Under the pieces are notes generated by a model that had not been told where the DNA came from, did no database searches, and saw nothing but the letters and a program-made list of their open reading frames with translations. A program made the translations under genes and the position numbers. This document shows positions 1 through 9,733 of a stretch of DNA of 64,000 bases, piece after piece. Source of the DNA: Planctomycetota bacterium (GTDB taxonomy: Bacteria; Planctomycetota; SZUA-567; H5-PLA8); contig JAKLKQ010000008.1 in assembly GCA_023150555.1 (NCBI GenBank), positions 86,778 to 150,777 of the forward strand. Reading direction: 5' to 3'. Positions within the stretch are counted from its first letter, which is position 1. Each line of letters opens with the position of its first letter.

Positions 1-71
1 CAGCGGACCTGAATTTCCGGGCCCTCAACGGCGGATGGCAAATGGCCCGCCTCATCGCCCGGAGATACCTG

Positions 72-578
72 TCAGCCCGTGACCGCCTCTTCCAGTTTGT
101 CCAGGGTCTGCGTGAGGCCTTCCTTCATGCCCATCTTCAGGACCGTCTCGAGGGCTTCGGCGGTGGCGTAGGTGGTCTTGGTCGTCACCGTCGTCTTCCC
201 GTCGCGCTCGGTCATCGTCAGCACGGTGTGCGAGCTGGGCATGTTGGGAATGGCCTGGCCCGATTCGTCGCAAAAGATGTCCGTGTACTCGAAGGAGTCT
301 TCGGGGCGGATGTTCGCGTAATTGAACTTGCCCCAACTGGTCATCCCGAACCATTCGCCCTGGTTCTTGTCCACGCACTTCATGCCGTAGTGCCAGCTGC
401 CGCCGTCCTTGAATTCCAGGTGCTTGATGATGGTTTCCCAGCCGCGCGGCCCCCACCACTTCAGCAGCATCTCGCGCGTGGAGTAGGCCTTCCAGACCTT
501 GGCCTTGGGCGCGGCGAAGGTGCGTTCGACGATCAGCGTTTTTTTATCCTTCTCCACCGTGAATTTTGTCTGGCTCAT
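72..578 (-). CDS. SRPBCC/AHSA1 (START-like) domain protein
   Basis: MSQTKFTVEKDKKTLIVERTFAAPKAKVWKAYSTREMLLKWWGPRGW is typical AHSA1; ATG at 578 overlaps the ArsR stop. Confidence 0.85.
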   Translation of the reverse strand: MSQTKFTVEKDKKTLIVERTFAAPKAKVWKAYSTREMLLKWWGPRGWETIIKHLEFKDGGSWHYGMKCVDKNQGEWFGMTSWGKFNYANIRPEDSFEYTDIFCDESGQAIPNMPSSHTVLTMTERDGKTTVTTKTTYATAEALETVLKMGMKEGLTQTLDKLEEAVTG

Positions 579-907
579 GACGTCGCGTCCTCCCTGAGGA
601 TGGCTTCCAGTTTGTCGAACCGTTCCGCCCACATCCGGGCGTAGCGTTCGATGTGTTTGCGGGCCACGTTCACCGTCTTCGGCACGATCAGGACGACCTG
701 CTCCTTGCCCCGGCGGCGCTTGGTGACGAGGTTGGCCTTCTCCAGCACCTTGATGTGTTTCGAGATCGCGCCGAAGGTCAACTCGAAGTGCGCCGCGATC
801 TCCCCGATGCTCATCTCCGCCTTGGCCACGCGCGCCAGGATCGCCCGCCGCGTGTGATCGGAGAGCGCCCCGAAGAGCAGGTCCAGCTGCAGATTTGATT
901 CTACCAT
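575..907 (-). CDS. ArsR-family HTH transcriptional regulator
   Basis: LLFGALSDHTRRAILARVAKAEMSIGEIAAHFELTFGAISKHIKVLEKANLV winged HTH; 4-nt overlap with the AHSA1 gene. Confidence 0.9.
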   Translation of the reverse strand: MVESNLQLDLLFGALSDHTRRAILARVAKAEMSIGEIAAHFELTFGAISKHIKVLEKANLVTKRRRGKEQVVLIVPKTVNVARKHIERYARMWAERFDKLEAILREDATS

Positions 908-1010
908 TTGGTAGAATGTAGTCCGGGCGCGCCGGATGTCAACAAGGATTTGCCGTGGCGTGCGAAAACGCAGCCTGAGGCCGGGCGAGCTTTGGCGAGA
1001 GGGGAAATAT

Positions 1011-1088
<78 letters not shown>

Positions 1089-1200
1089 GCCTTGATGCTT
1101 CGGGCGATCGGCGGAGCCGCTAGGGGTCCCGCCGGAAGGGCAACAAACTAGCGTACGAAGGGCTTTTCGTCCAGTAACCGTGCGGGCCAATCCGGAAGGC

Positions 1201-1947
1201 TCAGGCCGGCTCGAACTCCTTCTCGATCAGCTCGGTCAGGTCCCAGAAGTTGTGGATCACGAAGGCCGGGGGCGTGGAACCCGGGCGCTCGTGGTACTTG
1301 CCCGAGCGGCGGTTGAGCACCGTCACCCAGCCGGCGCCGTTGGCGGGGTCGATGTCGCGGTCCGGGCGGTCGCCGATGTGCATGCAGCGGTCGCACGGCA
1401 CGTCCTGGCTCTGCGCGGCGCGCTGGAAGAACTTGGGGTTGCCCTTGCTCATGCCCAGCTGGTCGCTGATGAAGATCGCGCGCTTCTCGATGAAGGGCAG
1501 GATGCGCAGGCGCACCAGCTTCTCGGCCTGCTTCACCGTGTAGCCCTGCGAGACGACGCCCATCACGAAGCCCCGCTTGTGCAGGTCCTTCAGGCACGCG
1601 ACCACGTCCTCGTACGGGACCAGGCTGTGCACCACCGTGTCGTGGTACGCCGCCACGCCCGTCGCGACCAGGATCGCCGGGTTCAGCCCGTTGAGCACCT
1701 CCGCCGGCAGCCGCTGCAGCAGCCGGTCGAAGTGGTGCTCGTCGTTCGACGTGAACTCCTGGATCACCTCGTTGAGTTCGTTCGTGGCGGTCTCGAGATC
1801 GATCTTCATGCCCATCTCGATCATGGCCTTCAGCGAGTTCGCGCGCGCCAGGCGCACGAAGTCGCTGGTCGAATAGAGCGTGTCGTCGATGTCGAAGGTG
1901 ATCAGGCCCAGCGGTCGCTTCTTGGCCATCCACGGCCTCCCCGGCAT
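1201..1947 (-). CDS. HAD-superfamily hydrolase
   Basis: ITFDIDDTLYST (DxDxT) near N-terminus; GDRPDRDIDPANGAGW motif IV. Confidence 0.88.
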   Translation of the reverse strand: MPGRPWMAKKRPLGLITFDIDDTLYSTSDFVRLARANSLKAMIEMGMKIDLETATNELNEVIQEFTSNDEHHFDRLLQRLPAEVLNGLNPAILVATGVAAYHDTVVHSLVPYEDVVACLKDLHKRGFVMGVVSQGYTVKQAEKLVRLRILPFIEKRAIFISDQLGMSKGNPKFFQRAAQSQDVPCDRCMHIGDRPDRDIDPANGAGWVTVLNRRSGKYHERPGSTPPAFVIHNFWDLTELIEKEFEPA

Positions 1948-2043
1948 ACGGTACGGTGCCCGGGGACCCTTTTACCGGATGGAAGCCCTTCGGGCACGCC
2001 AATTCCGGAGGGCTGAGCGCGGCGCGGGCGCCTTCTCGCGGGC

Positions 2044-2080
2044 ACAAAAAAGGCGCGCGGCTCAGGGAAGCCGCGCGCCT
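2044..2080 (-). terminator. Rho-independent terminator of EF-hand gene
   Basis: AGGCGCGCGGCT-CAGGGA-AGCCGCGCGCCT perfect 12-bp stem with T-run on the minus strand (aaaaaa on plus). Confidence 0.8.
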
Positions 2081-2108
2081 GGGGCAGGGCCGGATCGGAA
2101 GGGAAAGA

Positions 2109-2741
2109 TCAGAAGCTGCGGCCGCGGCTCTTCTTCGCGCCGGGGCTGCCCGGACCGGTGCCGGCGCCGTCGTTCACCTTTGGGTTGCCGTGCGGCGGGG
2201 GATCTTCGCCGTTGCCGACGCCGTTGTTGCCGTGCGGGCGCTCGCTGCCTTCGCCCTTGCAGCCGCAGTGCTTCTCGCGGAACTCCTTCAGCGCTTCCTT
2301 GGCGGTGGCCTTCTCGGCATCGTCCAGCTGCCCGTCGCCGTTGGCGTCGAACTTCTCCAGGATCCGTTCGTGGCGTTCGCCGCGGCGTTCCTGCATCGCG
2401 GCCTTGGCGGCCTCGCGCTCGGCCTCGTTCAGCTGGCCGTCGCCGTCGGTGTCGAAGTGCTTCAGCATGCGCTCGCGCAGCTCGTCGCGGCAGCCTTCGC
2501 CCTGGTGGTTCTGGCGGTGCTTCTGGAGGGCTTCCTTCGCGGCGGCCTTCTCGGCGTCGTTCAGCTGGCCGTCGCCGTCGGCGTCGAACTTCTCCAGGAT
2601 CTTCTCGCGCAGTTGCGGATGCGGCTTGCGGCAGTGCGGTCCCTTGCCTTCGCCGTTGCCTGCGCCCTCGGCGCGCGCAGCGGTCGCCGTTAGCGCCAGC
2701 CCCAGCACCACCGTCATCGTCCAGCTCGTTGCGTGCGTCAT
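2109..2741 (-). CDS. secreted EF-hand repeat protein
   Basis: Signal peptide-like MTHATSWTMTVVLGLALTATAARA; three Ca-binding loops DADGDGQLNDAE, DTDGDGQLNEAE, DANGDGQLDDAE. Confidence 0.85.
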   Translation of the reverse strand: MTHATSWTMTVVLGLALTATAARAEGAGNGEGKGPHCRKPHPQLREKILEKFDADGDGQLNDAEKAAAKEALQKHRQNHQGEGCRDELRERMLKHFDTDGDGQLNEAEREAAKAAMQERRGERHERILEKFDANGDGQLDDAEKATAKEALKEFREKHCGCKGEGSERPHGNNGVGNGEDPPPHGNPKVNDGAGTGPGSPGAKKSRGRSF

Positions 2742-2955
2742 GGTCTTGCTCCTTTCGTCTTCGTTCCCGGCCCTTCCCATGGTGGAGTGCGTATCAAGGC
2801 CCGGGCCACGTTTCGGAATAGCACTAACATTTTGAAGTGAAAGGAGTTGCGAGATTGCGCCGGTGCCGGAATCGTGTGGGGAAACCCCACGTTGTGGGAA
2901 TCGCCCTCAGGAGGGGTGCCTTGTATCGACACCCGGCTGCTTTTAAGCTTTCGGG

Positions 2956-3384
2956 ATGCACACGTGCCCCGAGGCCGCACACCAGGAACTGCGCGCGCTG
3001 TACGAACGGCTCGACGCCGAACTCGCGCCTTTCCGCCGCCGCTGCGACGCGACGGGGCGCTGCTGCAACTTCGCCGCGACCGATCACATGCTCTTTGTGA
3101 CGAAGCTCGAGGCCGCCGAGATGGCCCGCGCCGGCGCCGAACCCGATGCCGCGCAGGCCGCCGCCGGGCGCTGCCCCTACCTGCGCGGGACGCAGTGCGG
3201 CATCCGCGAACACCGCGCGCTGGGCTGCCGCATCTACTACTGCGACCGCACGCACGAAGAAGACCGCAACGCGCTGTACGAACGGTTCCTGAAGGAGGTC
3301 CGCGCCGTCGAAGCGCGCCACGGCATCGAAGCGAACTACGGGCCGGTGACGAAGGCCTACGTCCCGGCGGAGCCCCACGCATGA
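2956..3384 (+). CDS. YkgJ-family cysteine cluster protein
   Basis: CDATGRCCNF...CPYLRGTQCGIREHRALGCRIYYC spacing typical of Zn/Fe-chelating YkgJ family. Confidence 0.8.
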   Translation: MHTCPEAAHQELRALYERLDAELAPFRRRCDATGRCCNFAATDHMLFVTKLEAAEMARAGAEPDAAQAAAGRCPYLRGTQCGIREHRALGCRIYYCDRTHEEDRNALYERFLKEVRAVEARHGIEANYGPVTKAYVPAEPHA

Positions 3385-4025
3385 GTTCGAAGCGCATCGG
3401 CCTGGCCATCACCGGCGCCAGCGGCTCGGTCTACGGCCTGCGCGTGCTGGAGGAACTCCTGCGCGCGCCCGGCGTGGAGATTCATCTCACGATCAGCGCC
3501 GCCGCGCGCAAGGTGCTCGCCGTCGAACACGGCATCGGGGTCGATCTCGAGCGCTTCGACGCGCGCGCGCTGGGCGTGAAGCCGACCAAGCGCCTGGTCT
3601 ACCACCACCACGAGGACGTCTCCGCGCCGCCGGCCAGCGGCAGCTTCCGGCTCGCGGCGCTGGCGATCGTGCCGTGCAGCATGGGCTGCGCGGGGCGGAT
3701 CGCCCACGGGATCTCGGGGGACCTCGTCGAACGCGCCGCCGACGTGATGCTGAAGGAACGCCGCCCGCTGGTGCTGGTCCCGCGCGAGACGCCGCTTTCG
3801 GCGATCCACCTCGAAAACCTGGCCGCGCTGGCGCGCCACGGCGCCACGGTGCTGCCCGCCGCGCCGGGCTTCTACGGCAAGCCGGAGTCCGTCGAGGACC
3901 TGATCGATTTCATCGTCGCGCGTGTGCTCGATCACCTCGATGTTCCGCACCAGCTGGGCCCGCGCTGGGGCGAGCGGAAAGCGGGGAAGGGAAGTGAGAA
4001 GCCCAAGAAGGGGCGCGGGACGTAA
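3381..4025 (+). CDS. ubiX: UbiX-family flavin prenyltransferase
   Basis: RIGLAITGASGSVYGLRVLEELL; VPCSMGCAGRIAHGISGDLVERAADVMLKERRPLVLVPRETPLS; ATGA overlap with the upstream gene. Confidence 0.92.
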   Translation: MSSKRIGLAITGASGSVYGLRVLEELLRAPGVEIHLTISAAARKVLAVEHGIGVDLERFDARALGVKPTKRLVYHHHEDVSAPPASGSFRLAALAIVPCSMGCAGRIAHGISGDLVERAADVMLKERRPLVLVPRETPLSAIHLENLAALARHGATVLPAAPGFYGKPESVEDLIDFIVARVLDHLDVPHQLGPRWGERKAGKGSEKPKKGRGT

Positions 4026-4936
4026 TGGGCGCCGCGCCGCCGCTGAAGCGCCTCTGGATCCTCCTCGACGCGATCAAGATCGCCCACAGCGTCTTCGCGC
4101 TGCCCTTCGCGCTCGTCGCGATGCTCGTCGCCGCCGGCGGCTGGCCCGACGCGAAGACCTTCGGCCTGATCCTCGTCTGCATGGTCGCCGCGCGCAGCGC
4201 CGCGATGGCCTTCAACCGCCTCGCCGACCGCCGCTTCGACGCCGCCAACCCGCGCACCGCTTCGCGTCCGACCGTCAGCGGTCCGGTGGGCCCCGGCTTT
4301 CTGGCCGGCTTCGTCGCTGCGAGCGTGGGGATTTTCTGGGCCGCGACGTGGTTCCTGAACGCCGTCTGCTTCGCCCTGGCGCTGCCGGTGCTGGCGATCC
4401 TGCTCGGCTACAGTTACGCAAAGCGTTTCACCAGCCTCTGCCACTTCTGGCTGGGGTTCTCGCTGGGCCTCGCGCCGCTTGGCGCGCACCTGGCGGTGCG
4501 GGGCGACCTGCTGCCGCTCGCGGGCCTGGGCGTGCGCTGGGGGCTGCCGTTCGAGGCCTTCCCGCTGCTGCTGGGCGCCGCGGTGCTCTGCTGGGTCAGC
4601 GGCTTCGACCTGATCTATGCCTGCCAGGACGTCGAAGTCGACCGCGCCGACGCGCGGCTGCACAGCATGCCGAAGCGCCTGGGCGTGGCCGGCGCGCTGA
4701 AGCTCAGCTCGTGGCTGCACGTGCTGGCCGCCGCGCTGCTGTTGGGCGTGGGCTACTACGCGTCGATGGGCGCGTGGTACTACGGCGCGTGGGCGGTGAC
4801 GGCCGCGCTGCTGGTGTACGAACACTGGATCGTACGCCCCGACGACCTCTCGCGCGTCAACGTCGCCTTCTTCACGCTCAACGGCATCGTGGGCCTGGTG
4901 CTCTTCGCGGCGGTGCTGGTGGAGCGCGCGCTTTGA
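4025..4936 (+). CDS. UbiA-family prenyltransferase (menaquinone MqnP-like)
   Basis: NRLADRRFDAANPRTASRPTVSG and CQDVEVDRADARLHSMPKRLG prenyltransferase Asp motifs; multiple TM. Confidence 0.9.
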   Translation: MGAAPPLKRLWILLDAIKIAHSVFALPFALVAMLVAAGGWPDAKTFGLILVCMVAARSAAMAFNRLADRRFDAANPRTASRPTVSGPVGPGFLAGFVAASVGIFWAATWFLNAVCFALALPVLAILLGYSYAKRFTSLCHFWLGFSLGLAPLGAHLAVRGDLLPLAGLGVRWGLPFEAFPLLLGAAVLCWVSGFDLIYACQDVEVDRADARLHSMPKRLGVAGALKLSSWLHVLAAALLLGVGYYASMGAWYYGAWAVTAALLVYEHWIVRPDDLSRVNVAFFTLNGIVGLVLFAAVLVERAL

Positions 4937-6135
4937 GCGACGCGGTTTGCGCGAACGACCCTCCGAAAACATCCGCGCTCCTGCGGCGCATCGCCGCCGT
5001 CTTCTACGCCGCCGCCGTCGCGCTGGCGCTTCCGCTCTGGCTCTTCTTCGTCTGGTACGCGGCGACGTGGACGGCGCGCCTGGGCCTGGCCGCGCTGCTG
5101 GGGCTGACCGTCTGCGGCTTCTGCGCGCTCTGGGCCGGGCGCCCGAAGCATTGGTGCTCGCGGCGCGGGCGGCGGGCGCTTTACGTGGGGCTCGCGGCGA
5201 GCTTCCTCGCGTTGGGGGCCATCGTGGCGCTTGCGCCGAGCGGGCGGGCCGGCGGCGAGACGCTGCTCGCCGAACACGTCTTCCTGAAGGAATTTCCAAG
5301 CGCCTTCCCGCGCTTCGCGGCCGCCAACATCGTCCCCGAGGCCGATCAGGTCTGCTGGGGCGTGGCCCTGGCGCGCTGGTTCGACGCGCTGCTCGGCGGA
5401 CCGAAGGCCGCGCGCCTGCGCGCGAACACCCTGGCTGCCTACTGCGAACTCGCGGGCGACGCGGAGTTGCGTGGGTTGGGTTCGGCGATGGACTTCTGCT
5501 ACGCGCCGCTGCTGGGCGGCGATCCGGACACGGGGCATTACGTCGCGCTGGTGCCGCGCGATCGCAAGGGTCGCGAAAAGGTTCTGTGCCTGGTCTTCCT
5601 GCACGGCAGCGGCGGGAACTTCGCGGCGTATTGGAAGGTCCTCGCGCCGCTTGCCCGCGAGGAAGGCGTGGCGCTGCTCTTTCCCTCCTTCGGCATGGGC
5701 AACTGGCAGCGCGACGGCAGCGCCGCGTCGGTGCTGGCCGCGCTGGACGACGCGACGCAGCGCTTTCGTTTAGATCCGGAGAACTGTTTTGTCGCGGGGC
5801 TGAGCAACGGCGGGCGCGGCGTCACGCGCGCCGTGGCGCTGGCGCCGGAGCGCTTCCGCGGCGTGGTGCTGATTTCGGCGGTGCTCGAGGAAGGTACTAT
5901 CGCCGAAGGCCTGAGCCAGGGCGGCTGGAAGGGCACCCGCGTTCTGCTGCTGCACGGCCAGGACGACGAGCGCGTGCCGTGGGATTACACCTTTCAACGC
6001 ATGCGCCAGCTCATGGACGGCGGCGCCAGGATGCTGGCGGTTCCGTTTCCAGGTCAGGACCACTTCCTGATGTTCGCGATGCGCGAGAATATGGCGGACA
6101 CGATCGCGAAGTGGATGAAGGAGCACACTAAGTAG
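4933..6135 (+). CDS. membrane-anchored alpha/beta hydrolase (esterase/PHB depolymerase-like)
   Basis: TTG start overlapping ubiA stop; LVFLHGSGGNF, GLSNGG nucleophile elbow, GQDDERVPW and GQDHFLMF. Confidence 0.8.
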   Translation: MSDAVCANDPPKTSALLRRIAAVFYAAAVALALPLWLFFVWYAATWTARLGLAALLGLTVCGFCALWAGRPKHWCSRRGRRALYVGLAASFLALGAIVALAPSGRAGGETLLAEHVFLKEFPSAFPRFAAANIVPEADQVCWGVALARWFDALLGGPKAARLRANTLAAYCELAGDAELRGLGSAMDFCYAPLLGGDPDTGHYVALVPRDRKGREKVLCLVFLHGSGGNFAAYWKVLAPLAREEGVALLFPSFGMGNWQRDGSAASVLAALDDATQRFRLDPENCFVAGLSNGGRGVTRAVALAPERFRGVVLISAVLEEGTIAEGLSQGGWKGTRVLLLHGQDDERVPWDYTFQRMRQLMDGGARMLAVPFPGQDHFLMFAMRENMADTIAKWMKEHTK

Positions 6136-6146
6136 GGAGAACTCGG

Positions 6147-6464
6147 ATGCACGAAGATGACGAAAAGTGGGTTTCCGCTCAACAACCTCCCAGGGTGGCT
6201 TTTCCTTTTCCGGTGGGCGCGGAATTGGAAGCGCTTGAAGAGATCGTGCTTTTGATCCCTAAGGCGGTGGTGGGACCGAATGAGAATATAGGCGAATTCA
6301 TAAAGGCAAATGGAGAGGCTGAAATAGCGCTTCGGGAAGATTTGGATGCTTGGTTGGTAAAGTTACAGAAGGGCCATCGACTCGTCTTAGGCCGATCTTG
6401 CCAGGTTATGATTTTGGCCAAGGACGATAGGCCGCGGCAGGTAAGAATTAGGTTACCTGGATAA
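6147..6464 (+). CDS. hypothetical protein (low-GC orphan)
   Basis: 105-aa ORF; no recognised family; visibly lower GC than neighbours. Confidence 0.5.
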   Translation: MHEDDEKWVSAQQPPRVAFPFPVGAELEALEEIVLLIPKAVVGPNENIGEFIKANGEAEIALREDLDAWLVKLQKGHRLVLGRSCQVMILAKDDRPRQVRIRLPG

Positions 6465-6531
6465 TACAGTTGCGTTGTAAACCCGCGCCTGCGCTGTCCG
6501 GCGCGCCTGCGGAGTGATAGATATTCCTGCC

Positions 6532-7329
6532 ATGAGCAAGCTCGTCCGCATCGGCAGCGTCCCGTACCTGAACTCCAAGGCCCTGATCTGGGGCCTGGAG
6601 GAAAGGGAAAAGTCCGGCGCCTACACGCTGGAACTCCAGCCGCCCAGCCTGCTGGCTAAGCGCCTGGCCGCCGGGGAACTCGACGTCGCGCTGGTCAGCA
6701 GCGTCGAGTTCTTCCGCCACGATACGTACCGCATCGTGCCGGGCATCGGCGTCTGCGGCGACCGCGAGATGTGGTCGATCCGCCTCTTTCACCGCGGGCC
6801 GTTGAAGAAGATCCGACGCGTGGCGCTGGATCCCGCCAGCGAGACCACCAACACGCTGGTGCGCGTGGTGCTGGCCGAACGCCACGGCCTGAACGTCGAG
6901 TATGTACGGCTCGCGCCGGGCGAAGACGGCGCGAAGCGCGGCGACCTCGACGGCCACGTGCGCATCGGCGACCCGTGCCTGACCTTCCGCGAACCCGGCT
7001 TCGAGCCGCTCGATTTGATGGCCGAATGGCGCGCGCACACGGGCCTGCCGTTCGTCTTCGCGGCGTGGCTGGTGCGAGGCGGCGTGGAGTTGGGCCCGGT
7101 GAAGCAGCGCCTCGCGCAGGCGCGCCGCGACGGGCTCGCGCATATCGACGAAATCGCCAAGCTGCACCACGAAGAGGTCGGCCTCTCGCTCGAACGCGCG
7201 CGCGCCTACGTCGGCGGGATCATCCACTACGACCTGGGCGACGCCGAGTGCGCTGGCCTGCGCCGCTTCGGCGAGGAACTCGCCAAGCTGGGCCTGATCA
7301 AGCAGGCGCGCGAGCTGGTTTTCGTGTAG
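6532..7329 (+). CDS. mqnA: menaquinone biosynthesis chorismate dehydratase MqnA-like
   Basis: VRIGSVPYLNSKALIWGLE, SLLAKRLAAGELDVALVSSVEFF, ASETTNTLVRVVLAE are MqnA signatures. Confidence 0.88.
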   Translation: MSKLVRIGSVPYLNSKALIWGLEEREKSGAYTLELQPPSLLAKRLAAGELDVALVSSVEFFRHDTYRIVPGIGVCGDREMWSIRLFHRGPLKKIRRVALDPASETTNTLVRVVLAERHGLNVEYVRLAPGEDGAKRGDLDGHVRIGDPCLTFREPGFEPLDLMAEWRAHTGLPFVFAAWLVRGGVELGPVKQRLAQARRDGLAHIDEIAKLHHEEVGLSLERARAYVGGIIHYDLGDAECAGLRRFGEELAKLGLIKQARELVFV

Positions 7330-7439
7330 GGAGTCTTGCGGGGTCCGGTATCCGGAAAGACTATTTTGGCACTGCCCGGCGTTTGTTATTCGTGAATTGG
7401 AAAGTCGCCTTGACCCTTCGACCTTCTGAATCGCCGGAG

Positions 7440-7895
7440 ATGCGCAAATTTGGCACGGCTATGGGTGTTCTGGTCGCTGCGCTCTACCTTATCGGCTCTG
7501 GCTTCTTTAACACCCCGCTCCCGCTTATCCTGCTTCTCGGAATCGTGGGCCTGATCTTGCTCTACCGCATGGGCCGGGCGCTCTTCGCGGGCAAGGGAAT
7601 TCCGCTCAGCGAGTGGTTTGCGACGTTCCTCGCTGGCGCCGCCACCGCCACCTTCTCGGCGATGCTGATCCCCGAAGGCGACGAGGCGCCCATCGAACGC
7701 ACCAAACTCACCGTCATCATCGTGGCGCTCTCGTTCGTCTCGGCCTTCGCCGGCAGCGCGTTCGCGTGGTATCACGTGTCGACGGTCGACGAGCAGGACC
7801 CGCGCCGCCGCTGGCGGGTCCTCTTTGCGGGCTGGGTGCTTGCGGTAGGATCGTGGGTCGGCCTGTTCGCGTACTACGCCGCGAAGGCCAAGTAA
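7440..7895 (+). CDS. small integral membrane protein
   Basis: Four hydrophobic segments; no recognised family. Confidence 0.6.
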   Translation: MRKFGTAMGVLVAALYLIGSGFFNTPLPLILLLGIVGLILLYRMGRALFAGKGIPLSEWFATFLAGAATATFSAMLIPEGDEAPIERTKLTVIIVALSFVSAFAGSAFAWYHVSTVDEQDPRRRWRVLFAGWVLAVGSWVGLFAYYAAKAK

Positions 7896-7924
7896 GAAGC
7901 TCTCGGTTCCCGCAGAGGTAAACA

Positions 7925-8452
7925 ATGGCCGCGCCGCATGCGCCCGTGATGGTCACGCCACTGGTCGCGCTGCTCTACGGCAGCGAGGCGCAATACGCCG
8001 CCGCGCGCGAGGCCCTCGAAGGCCGCTTCGGGGCAGTGGAACTCGAGAGCCCCGCGTTTCCGTTCACGAGCACCGACTATTATGCTGCGCAGATGGGCGA
8101 ATCCATCACCCGCCGATTCCTCACCTTCGCGCGCCTGGCCGACGCGTCGGAACTCGCCGCGTGGAAGCTCTTCTCGAACGAACTCGAAGGAAAGCTCGCC
8201 GCGCGCTTCGCCGGCGGGCCGCCGCGCCCGGTCAACGTCGATCCGGGCTACGTCACCGGCGCGAAGCTGGTGCTGGCCAGCACCAAGGACTTCGCGCACC
8301 GCATCTACCTGCGCGATGGGATCTTCGCCGAGATCACCCTGCGCTTCCGCGACGGCGCCTGGCAGGCGCACGAGTTCACTTTCCCGGATTTTCGCGCCGA
8401 GACCTATCACTCCTTTCTTAAACAGGCACGGGACAAGCACTTAGCCAAATAG
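7925..8452 (+). CDS. DUF4416 family protein
   Basis: FPFTSTDYYAAQMG, VNVDPGYVTGAKLVLASTKDFAHRIYL. Confidence 0.82.
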   Translation: MAAPHAPVMVTPLVALLYGSEAQYAAAREALEGRFGAVELESPAFPFTSTDYYAAQMGESITRRFLTFARLADASELAAWKLFSNELEGKLAARFAGGPPRPVNVDPGYVTGAKLVLASTKDFAHRIYLRDGIFAEITLRFRDGAWQAHEFTFPDFRAETYHSFLKQARDKHLAK

Positions 8453-8578
8453 CGGCTTTTCGTACGTATGCGTAAATTCTGTCGAATCGCGCTCCGGCCT
8501 GGACCGTCTTACGTGCAGCGGAGCGCTCCGGTGCGTTCCGCCTCCTTCATATAGATCGACGGGACGGAGGCGACGGCC

Positions 8579-9523
8579 ATGGGCATGCGGTGGGCGGTCG
8601 GCGGGTTGGTGGCGGCGCTGGGTCTGGCGGTGGCCGTGGGCGGCTGGGGCTGGCAGGAACAATCCGCGCGCGTGGCCGCCGAGCAGAAGGTCGCCGCGGC
8701 GCGGGACGCAGCGCGCGCGCAGGCCGGGGAACTGGAAGCGGCCCGCGCCGAGATCAAGGCGGCGGCCGAGAAGCTTTCGGCCGCGAGCGAAGACTTCGAA
8801 GCGATGCGCCGCAGTTGGGGCCTGGAACGCGGGCGCCTCTCGATCCGCGGGGACCTGCTGACGGTCGAGAACGGCGAGCTGAGCGACCAGGTCAAGGAAC
8901 TCAACGACCGGCTTCAGGCCGCGGGGCTGGCCACGCAGAACCTGGATGCTTCGCTGAACGCCGAGCAGGAACGCCGCCGGCAGCTCGAGGCCACCCTGGC
9001 CGCCGAACGCGACGCCGCCGAGGAGACCGCCGGGGCGCTGCGCGAGCGCGAAGCCGAGGCGCTGCAGCGCGCCGAGGCCAAGGCCCGCGACCTGAAGCGG
9101 GCGCAGAGCGAGGCCAAGGCTGCGCAGGAGCGCCTCGACCAGGCCGCCAACGCCGCGAAGGCGCTGCAGCAGCAGAACAACGCGCTGGCGCAGGACGTGC
9201 AGGACGCCAACGCGGGACTCAACGCCGCCAACGCGGGCCTCGCGCAAGCCAACGCGAACCTCGCCGAGTTTAACGCAGACTGGAGCCGCGCGCTCGCGCA
9301 GATGAACGCGCTCGAACGCCTGAACCGGCGTCTGGATCACGACCTGCGCGCCGCGCGCGCGGAGATCGAACGCCTGCGCACCGAGCTGGCCAAGTACACG
9401 CCGCGCCCGCAGCCCCAACCCCAGCCGCGCCCGCCGCACGGCGGCCCCGGCCACCAGCGCCCCGGCTACGACCTGGAGCTGGACGGCGCCACCGGCCGCG
9501 CGGTGGTCAGCAACGGGAGGTAG
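8579..9523 (+). CDS. single-TM coiled-coil protein
   Basis: N-terminal TM then Ala/Glu/Arg-rich coiled coil with ANAGL heptads. Confidence 0.75.
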   Translation: MGMRWAVGGLVAALGLAVAVGGWGWQEQSARVAAEQKVAAARDAARAQAGELEAARAEIKAAAEKLSAASEDFEAMRRSWGLERGRLSIRGDLLTVENGELSDQVKELNDRLQAAGLATQNLDASLNAEQERRRQLEATLAAERDAAEETAGALREREAEALQRAEAKARDLKRAQSEAKAAQERLDQAANAAKALQQQNNALAQDVQDANAGLNAANAGLAQANANLAEFNADWSRALAQMNALERLNRRLDHDLRAARAEIERLRTELAKYTPRPQPQPQPRPPHGGPGHQRPGYDLELDGATGRAVVSNGR

Positions 9524-9733
9524 AACGGGGCGCTTCCGTTCTGCGGAACGACCCCAACACAGAGGGCGCAGAGAACTAAGAGGTCACAGAGAACCATCTA
9601 TGGGTGGCCCGCCCCGCAGGGGGCGGCCGAAGGCCGCAAGAAGCACCTGCCATTTACATACGCAAAGCGGTAGTCGAGACTCGGTTCATCTGTCCTTCTT
9701 CATGGGTGCTGCAATTCGAGCGTCGCGGTGCCA

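Noticed and set aside
42-644. 200-aa plus-strand ORF
   Set aside because: Antisense of the AHSA1 gene.
3922-4932. N-terminal extension of the alpha/beta hydrolase ORF
   Set aside because: Overlaps ubiA out of frame; TTG at 4933 overlapping the ubiA stop is the more plausible start.
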